Shown: positions 56,397 through 64,000 of the stretch, one piece after another
Layout: each line of letters starts with the position of its first letter
Position numbering within the stretch: position 1 is the first letter of the stretch
Assembly: GCA_949825065.1 (NCBI GenBank)
Contig: OX463845.1
Span: 30,193,315-30,257,314, forward strand
Length of the DNA: 64,000 bases
Reading direction: 5' to 3'
Source of the DNA: Odontocerum albicorne
Taxonomy: Eukaryota > Arthropoda > Insecta > Trichoptera > Odontoceridae
Notes under the pieces: model-generated
Databases searched by the model: none
What the model was told of the DNA's origin: nothing
The model's input: only the letters and a program-made list of their open reading frames with translations
Position numbers and translations under genes: made by a program

Positions 56397-59300
56397 TGAG
56401 TAGTTTTAACCATCTTAATTAATATTTTATTTATTTTTATGCTAAAAAGGATTCCATTTGATGGTTATTTAAAAAAAAATTGGTTTCGGCTTCCCCTGAA
56501 AGTTGAAATTAAGTGGTTTAATAAGAAATCAAATCAATTGTATTGAGTATTATGAAACATAAAGTAAATTAAAATCGTTTGTTTGCATGTTATGATTGCA
56601 TATTAAACAATGTGGGCTGATTAATAATGTAGAGTAAGATGAACAGGGACGCCGCAAAATGGTTTTTGTTAAAAGTTAAAAAAATGCTCTATATCAAAGA
56701 TGCACCAACTCGTTTATTTAAATAAAGTGTTTTTAAACAAACCAAACTACTTTAAAATAAATATTAGTAATCATCCCTTTCCGTGTCCAGATCATCAATT
56801 GTTAATTATATCACGTTTCCACAGTAGGAGGCAACATATATCACCCTATCTCTCGCATCATTCAAGTCTTGCGTCGAGCATGCAGTTCCAAAATCTGCAG
56901 CTCAAATTTTAAGTGGTTCCTCATATTCTAGACGCTAGACAGGTTGACGTCACCATTAATGAAACCGAGCGGATAATAAAAGGATGATATAAAGCATTAC
57001 CAATGGAGAAAATCTACCAATTAGTCGGTTTCACTCCATCCGATATTCATAGTGTTGATACCCTTGTATATTCATCATGATAAAAGATCACCCTGGAACA
57101 GTTTCATAGAGAGAACGCAAAAACATTAGTAATGTCTATAGTTTTGATCTTGAATACTTTGTTTATTGTATAACTAGATTACTTTGTATATTTTAAAGCC
57201 AATTTGATTTATTCTTTATTATTTTGCGCTAATTCGATAATAAATATCCTCAAAATCTTTAAAAAGGCGAAAATATACTCATGTTATCCTTTTTTTCTAT
57301 CTACTTATGTTTCAAATTATCTGAATTCCCTTATTAAGCTTTCTAATATTAAATTTAATAATTTTCATCTCATTTTATCTAGAAATTTAAACGATAACTA
57401 TTTTTACTGTGCAATAGGAAAACAATTATTGTTACCATTTAATTGTGACATTACATTTTTAAATTGTTTAACTCTAAATGTTTAAATTATCAAACAAAAG
57501 AAGATATTTTATCTCTTACTTTTTTCAAATAATTTTTTGAAGAAGTCACAAAAATCTAACAAAATAAGAATTCGACTAAATACTCACTTGAAATCACCCA
57601 AATAAACTTCAAAACTGAGAGAATTCAATGACCTGGAAAAATCAGGGGACAGCCCCAATCAAAACTATTCTCAACGACAATCTTTTTCGCAATAGGGATC
57701 CTACTTTAAGAGATTCGGAATAAATATATTCACGGTTTGGAAACCTCCGCAGTTGTGATCGTTGAAGCCTTGACCCAATATCCTGAAAGTAAGTTTCCCA
57801 GAGAAGAAATATCCTTCGGTAGGCTAAGTACTATAGTATTGTTTGGTAAATACAGGTAAAACTCTTTCCCGTTTTATCTACTGTGTTTATGACTTTAAAC
57901 GTTACATGTAGATCGGTTTATTACATTTTATTGCAATTTTTGCTCTATGCTGTTTAGTCACAATCTAATTGGGGAATATTTTCATTTACATTTCAGTTCA
58001 TAGATATTAAAAAATATCATACTTCTGTTAAATGAAAAATATGTAATCAATTAATATTGAGTATATATTTTTTAACAGCTATTATCCCAAATTTGGGTAT
58101 TTTCAGACAATGAGGAATGGTGAGTTGATTATTTTAATTCATGTTTTTTGTAATATTAAGAACTTAGTATTCAGGCATACTACAAATTTAATTATAACTG
58201 TTTTAATGATCGAAATCGACCGTATACTGTACAAATAAAAAAAATAAACATTAAAAAATAAACGTTCTTGATATCTGTCCAATTATCCGTAACAGCGTTG
58301 CAGGTTTCAATGATTTAAGACTTGCTATTCCTCATTGACATCTTGACTTTTGTATCTTTTTTTTTGCCTTATTTCGCTTGAATTTATTTAGTGGCAATTA
58401 TTAGTCGATATTTGATTATGGAAAAGCGGTATATGGTACTTTTTATTATTGAAAATATATTTTGATACAGTTATTAACATTTCGACAAAAAACATTTTAA
58501 GAAATTTAATGTCATAATTACAACATCCTTTGAGTAACCTTTGATCAATAATTTACGCTAGAGAAATATTTAAATGTAATATAATAGAAGCCAAATAAAC
58601 GGGAAAAATATATGGATTGGAATACTACTCCGACAAGAAAATGGCTCAACGACATATATATGTTTCTTAATAAAGATAATTTTGAAATTACTTTAATTTC
58701 TCTTTTGACTTGCATAGAACATCTTATATTCTGCAGTTAAATGTCCACTTAAGACACAATAGGGTGTAATTCTCGTCGACTTAAAGGTTATCCCAGATTT
58801 CCAAGAACTGTGTAGCCTGAAGCTGGGTGATAATTGATAATGAGAGGATTAAACGAGCAGAACAATTTTGGAGATAATTGTTTGAAATGTTTACGGAGGA
58901 AATTATTAGCTTAAGTTTTATGATGAATAGTAGAATTAATAATCCGACTAGAAATACTAAAATTCATAAGTTTTTTTCAAGATTACACAGAGTATTGAAC
59001 TCTTTAATTATTTTCATTATGTTTTTTTGTAAAAACAAATTCATTGATTATAATTTTCATACAATTTTCTTCCTTTTCATAAATAAAAAACTTCACATAG
59101 GATTCTTTGCAACTTCTCCAGAGTAATTTATGTTTGCTTTCAACGTCATACCTTTCATTTGATTTATATTATCCACATTGCACACCGTTGTTTGTTTGTT
59201 TATTTATATAATTTATGAAATAATTTTAAACATATATTAATCTAACTAACGTATATCTATCAGTTTCCATTCGAAAACTTATAGTTACATTTTCACGTCA

Positions 59301-59585
59301 ACAATACTTAATTCCAAACACATAAAAATAGTGTTATAAGTAAAATTCCATTAAGTCGTAGATTTATGAAGTAAAGGAATCAAGTGGTTTGATTATCTCA
59401 CTAGAAAGTTCGGAGCATATGAGGTCCAACTGAATACAAATCACGAAATTTTAAGGTTAGAAAATATTATAGTATTTATTTTTTGGGTTGGATTAGAAAT
59501 TCGCGTTTAAGACATAAAAAATGTTAAATTGTTGCTTTCTAACTAACATAGTATGTTGTTCTTGCTTTATGTTTTGTTTACAGTG
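56397..59585. other. AT-rich intergenic sequence, nothing recognised
   Basis: Open frames at 56700-56912, 57204-57485 and 58878-59126 are biased toward Asn, Ile, Lys, Phe and Leu, as expected from AT-rich non-coding DNA. Confidence 0.45.
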
Positions 59586-59589
59586 AGAA

Positions 59590-59860
59590 CTTTTTAAGGT
59601 ATCAATGATGTCTTTAACCTTTTTTGACAGGGAATCAATCCATATCGTTTGCGATCTCCACATATGCATCTCCCATATATACTTATTTGAGTAATTTAAA
59701 TCATGTTTATAGGTTTGGTTCCATATCTGGCTCCCGTATTTGAAAACTAGTAGTAAACACTGAGTTAGAATTTATCATTTAAGGTAGGTTTACATTTAAA
59801 ATATGTTTCAATTGGTCAAAATAACTTGAAACCATCTTGGTTCTACTTATATCTTTCATA
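59590..59860 (-). pseudogene. Possible LINE reverse transcriptase fragment
   Basis: The minus frame YGSQIWNQTYKHDLN, then SQTIWIDSLSKKVKDIID, resembles the YGCQIWGQ segment after the RT domain of Jockey/CR1 LINEs. Weak beyond that motif. Confidence 0.35.
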
Positions 59861-60227
59861 TTGTAGTTTTCGAAAAAAAAAATTTCTCAAGTATACTAAC
59901 TGTTGGAAATGTTCCAAGTTATAACCATCCGCTTAAATAGTAGTATTCGTAAATCAATCATTTATAGTTTGCCCCTTTTGGTCCTAGACGATATTTAACT
60001 TTGCATACATACCTTATCTGGCTAAAGAGGAATTTAAAAAATCGGTGCTATCGAAAGACTAGAACTTGATCACTAAGAGGAAAAGCAAATAGATTAGACT
60101 AAATGTTATCACTTCTAATAGCTCCTGGTAGTATTAAACTTAGACATATAGAAAGTCCTCCGTGTATAAGCAAAAATATTTAGTAATGAAAAATTTTATA
60201 CCATACAAGTCTATAAAAGTCAACGAT

Positions 60228-60500
60228 ATTCTTCTTCTTAGAAGCTTCATTCCATTACGTGGGGTAAGAAAATCGAGTCTTATCTCTCCAGAGTTGCCTA
60301 TCGTGAACAAAATCCCTCGACACTTCCGGTGCTCGGATGTTCTCCTCCGTAACGTCCATCCATCTTTTCTTTGGATGACCTCTAAGCTTTCTTCCGTCAA
60401 CCTCCATACCGAGTAACGATTGGAAAATATACTGTTTGCATCTTCTAGCGATGTGCCCGTACTATGGTAATCTGGTCTTCATCAGTTTGTCATTCCATCC
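60228..60500 (-). pseudogene. LINE reverse transcriptase C-terminal fragment
   Basis: The minus reading gives YGHIARRCKQ, then MEVDGRKLRGHPKKRWMDVT, EENIRAPEV, HDRQLWRDKTR and SYPT, in frames needing one shift. This is the standard YGHVxRR ... GRPKKRWxD ... DRxLWRxKIRxADPT tail of LINE proteins. The RT domain is absent. Confidence 0.8.
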
Positions 60501-60858
60501 TATTTCATCACCATTCACCTCAGCATTCTCAACGTTGTTCTATGGCAATTCCCCTCAAACAGCGTCACCGGTCGTTTAAAAATTTAATAAACTAGAACTT
60601 TAAAATCAACGTTGTTTCCTCAAATGCACAACCACAGGTAAAATTTATATTGGATGCTTTTTGAGCACATACGTGTATGAACTATTTAAAGTTTGAAGTT
60701 TGTTAAAAATAAAATGAATAAAAATAATTTTTAAATTACTTTTGGTTGCAGTTTTTATCAGTTGAATATCACATTAGTCGATCAACGTAAATTGATATTC
60801 AATAAATAAAAATTTACTTTTCATTACACCGAAATAACAAAAATAGTTAAATATATTT

Positions 60859-61221
60859 TTAAGTTAAAATTTCTTCCAAATTTAAATAATTATAATATTT
60901 GTTGACGAATACAAATATTTTGAATATAGATAACAATTGCAAATCGATTTTTCGTTCGGAAGTAGAGTATAAAAATATTACCCAATCGGAGTCTAGTTGC
61001 TGTTTCCAAGAGTCAATTAGTGTTCGATATCGCGATTTTAATAAATTTCGCACTAACCCGTCCTTGTGAAATATCGCCTTCTCATTAAAGCCGAAGGAGC
61101 GCGAGAACCGACGCCTGCTCAACTCCAATTTAATGATATCGGCCTGAACGATTGAGCGCAGTACGTAGTTTGTGGTTGGTATGTAAAATAAATGCTTTCC
61201 CATCCAATATTCTGGTTTCAT
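60859..61221 (-). CDS. Hypothetical 120-residue open frame, possible exon
   Basis: ATG-initiated frame. The first 80 codons lie in DNA of near-balanced composition and use G/C third positions more than the surroundings. The product has a basic stretch (KLELSRRRFSRSFGFNEKA) and RNLLKSRYRTLIDSWKQQLD. A donor-like TGG|GTAATA follows the GC-rich part, and the remaining 40 codons are AT-rich. So a real exon of about 60980-61221 followed by intron is one reading and a chance frame another. No family is recognised. Confidence 0.3.
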   Translation of the reverse strand: MKPEYWMGKHLFYIPTTNYVLRSIVQADIIKLELSRRRFSRSFGFNEKAIFHKDGLVRNLLKSRYRTLIDSWKQQLDSDWVIFLYSTSERKIDLQLLSIFKIFVFVNKYYNYLNLEEILT

Positions 61222-62417
61222 TACAAAATAGGTCGCTCTCTCTGCAGTTCTCTCTGCACTTGAAGCTTTTATTGGAAACGTCTTTCTTCTCTTTTTTTTT
61301 TTACAGAAATTGCTTTCTCTGTGGCGAGCAATTTTCTCGAGCGTACATTTTCATCATTTATTTTAATAAAAACTGCGAAGTAAAAATCAACTTCCTCATT
61401 TATTTTGCGGTATAAAAGGCAAAAAATAAGGCTCTCAAGCTGTTCTTACTTATGGACGTTTCTAGAAAACTATAGTAAATGGATTTAATAAGAATAGTAA
61501 CTGGGAAAACTTCGCAGAAAACTTTGAAGATGTATAAAAATATATAAATTTATACTGAAAGAGATATATGATTCAGCATAGAATACAATCTTTATTCAAT
61601 TTCACTCTAATTCATTCTCTTATTATTTCCACATGGCCCATGAAGGTTGAAACTTGTCTCCTGGATGAGAAACCGCCACATGTTCTTCTTTTGTGCCTTG
61701 TGACTAGTACCCACTCCAGCAAACCTTGCTCTCTTGTTTCCGTCATTTCTTCCCCGAAATTTCAATGAGACAGACGCATCCTGTTGATGGTTTATTTTGT
61801 GGCGTCTGCATTAACGTTTTCTAAAAAAATATCAATCCCAACTCAATTAACATTTTTTTCATACTAAGAACTCGAACCCGATCTCCTATGATGTCTTGAC
61901 TTCATACATGATTCCATTTTTCAGGGGTCACTTCATAAATCAGCACTCATATCTTCCAAACTTTAAAGTGAACTACTCGAACCACGAAATTTTCTTAAAG
62001 AAATAAGCTGCGATAAATTTGCATAAAATTTTACTTTAAATACTTTTACAGCAAAAAAAAATATAGTTTTCCTTAACTTAACCTTAAATATTTAAATTAA
62101 TTATTAATTCGGGCCTGAATGTTAAAATAATTGGGTAAAACTATATCCCGGAATATAATATATTCTTATAAACAAAACAAGAATTTTCCAACGTATTATT
62201 GCTTTTCTCGTATAAGTAAAAGAATGTCATGAGAAATTGAAAGAGCCTGGTAATAAGGACGAAAATATTATCTTGAGTGTATAATTATGTACGAGTATAT
62301 TGATACTACAATATAAATATTCAGACAGCCTTCAACTCTGTCCAGGTTTATGTTTTCCTTTTCCATTATAACTATGGAAGATAAATAATACCATTCGTAA
62401 GCAACTTTGCTTGAATG
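61222..62417. other. Intergenic sequence, nothing recognised
   Basis: The open frame 61568-61768 has no supporting signal. Confidence 0.4.
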
Positions 62418-63005
62418 CAGTTGCGTGGCTAGGTTTTTAGCGCCTTTGGCAAATTTTTGATTTGGTGCCCTTTTTCTAAAATTCGTAAATTATAATCTAA
62501 TAAATAATGATAAAAAAACAAATAACGATGGCTTCGATGTCTAGATTTTTTTTTCGTTTCGAGAATTAATGTAAAATGTTAAACATGTGTTTTGAATTAA
62601 CCGAATTGCAAATTTTAAAAAATCATCACAAAGAAACCGCTTGAACCGAGATAACTGTGCAGTTAAATTAAGGTAACATGTCAAATTGAAAAAAATGACT
62701 GTACTTGCCTTAAAGAAGGAATCGTTTCATTTCACTGGGCTCGCATTGTAAAAAGCTGACGTACAAATTTGTCGCTTTTTACTTTTTTATAATGTTCTTT
62801 ATATATACAGATTTTATTTTTAATTTGTATATAAAGGCTATGTGGACTTCATTTATTTGAATTGTCAAATTCATCGTTTTTTAATTTTGTCAAAGTATTG
62901 AAACTTGGAAGTCAGAACGTAAAAGATGCCGTAGGTGCTAATGGCGTTCTCTTATTATTGGAGCCCCTAGCGTCTGTCCAGACGCTAGTGCCTCGCTACG
63001 CTACT
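62418..63005. mobile_element. hAT-like MITE with imperfect TIRs
   Basis: The left end CAGTTGCGTGGCTAGG and the complement of the right end AGTAGCGTAGCGAGG form imperfect inverted repeats, both followed by TAGCG. Flanks CTTGAATG (62410-62417) and TTTGTATG (63006-63013) match at 6 of 8 bases, as expected for a decayed 8-bp duplication. A perfect hairpin CTAGCGTCTG-TC-CAGACGCTAG lies at 62967-62988. No coding capacity. Confidence 0.5.
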
Positions 63006-63013
63006 TTTGTATG

Positions 63014-64000
63014 TATCTAAGATACTTCTACTCGCATATTGGATTACATGGTTTGTGTATACGGAGTTTGAATAAACGATTTTCTTACTTCTTGATTCTG
63101 TGTCGAGCGCGAAATACAGCGTTATTTACGAAACATGAAGTAAACAGATGAAGGTAATAAGATATTACGGAATCTTACATCGAATCGTGTGATGTTGAAT
63201 CAAGAATTGTACGAAAAATAGCAATTTATTTAAATTTCGAGAGAACTTTACCCATTTTACTTTGCTAATTAGAGATATTCATTTTCATGTTACCCTTTTA
63301 ATGTTTAGAATATATAATAAGGGGAATTGTTTTATGGTATATTGGTATTTACTCGTACATTTGAAGTTGAAATATTGGTTTCTTTTTCTTTATTATTTTT
63401 TGTTGATATATAAAATATAACACTTCTCAATTTTGAGAACAGATGCTTAAAGATTATGATAGGCACCAGGTGACACGGCTATGTGACGAATAGGAAGGTT
63501 CGTCGTCGAACCCAGCAATAGTTTATAACAACCACAATGAGGGCGAGGTGCTGGATATCGTAAGGTCATATATGGAGGATGCTGCCTGGTCACATATCAA
63601 GGGATGCGATGTTTGATCACCACAAAAGACTCGACAAATCAGAAGCCCACATTCCATCATACATTGTTGTGATAAGATTTGCTCTCCTCAAGTCTCTCCC
63701 TAACGTGAGAAGAAGTACCAAACTATGGACCGATCAGAATTGAGGCATTTCGGTGTTCTTAATAGAGCTTATAAGAATAGGCGATGATAATGCCATTTTT
63801 TGTATATCTGTCACATTTCTCATAAATCAATGAAGTTTTTTTGCACTTAACCTTTAAATCTGAATATGCGTGAGATTACATTATTATTTACAAATATACT
63901 TTAATATTATTCATTTTTTATCACAATTATAGACATTTTTCTTAAATAAGAATTTCTAATATTCATTATTCGGAATCAAATATTAAATTGAAGTTAATTT
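63014..64000. other. Intergenic, with a GC-richer patch at 63460-63740
   Basis: The patch (GGCACCAGGTGACACGGC, GAGGGCGAGGTGCTGGATAT) carries no long frame or known motif that I recognise. The rest is AT-rich. Confidence 0.3.

Noticed and set aside
57204..57485. 93-codon plus-strand gene
   Set aside because: Composition is dominated by Asn, Ile, Leu, Phe and Lys as expected from AT-rich non-coding DNA; no motif.

Overview
The window is AT-rich eukaryotic DNA with long spliced introns, tRNA-derived SINEs, non-LTR retrotransposon fragments, mariner and hAT transposons and several minisatellites. It looks like an insect nuclear genome, most likely a moth or butterfly. Two things point to Lepidoptera. 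The only clear gene is a short-wavelength (blue-type) insect opsin. Several LINE fragments also end in the 'CATACATAC ... CGGGGTAGGCAGAG' tail that I associate with lepidopteran RTE-like elements; that last point is from memory, not from a search.

The core is a complete blue-sensitive visual opsin gene on the minus strand, 32892 (ATG) to 19918 (stop). I reconstructed it exon by exon: eight coding exons (50, 192, 216, 131, 140, 191, 102 and 106 bp) joined at GT/AG sites give one 1128-nt frame of 375 codons plus stop. It has the DRY motif, the disulfide cysteines, the Schiff-base lysine, and glutamate rather than lysine at the UV/blue switch site in TM2. The introns (about 0.5 to 3.8 kb) hold much of the repeat load. 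Intron 2 carries a broken mariner, and intron 5 carries at least seven retroelement pieces, one nested in another.

The flanks (1-19.9 kb and 33-64 kb) contain no other gene I can prove. They hold a nearly complete but dead mariner (1.8-2.9 kb), a mariner deletion derivative with both terminal repeats (7.2-7.6 kb), a hAT element with a perfect 8-bp target duplication (43.7-44.8 kb), a hAT-like MITE (62.4-63.0 kb), two LINE remnants lying tail to tail (35.86-37.56 kb), about ten shorter LINE 3'-end fragments, four small dispersed repeat families, and tandem arrays at 9.2, 11.1, 46.1, 47.7, 49.8 and 53.1 kb. Three possible exons of unidentified genes are flagged (8.5, 12.3-12.7 and 60.9-61.2 kb); all are uncertain.

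The least ordinary signals are a dispersed family that is one long palindrome (39.05, 40.67 and 51.63 kb, one copy flanked by a 14-bp direct repeat), and a strong, regionally confined excess of the octamer TACGAGTA (20 exact copies, none in 1-16 kb or 47-62 kb).
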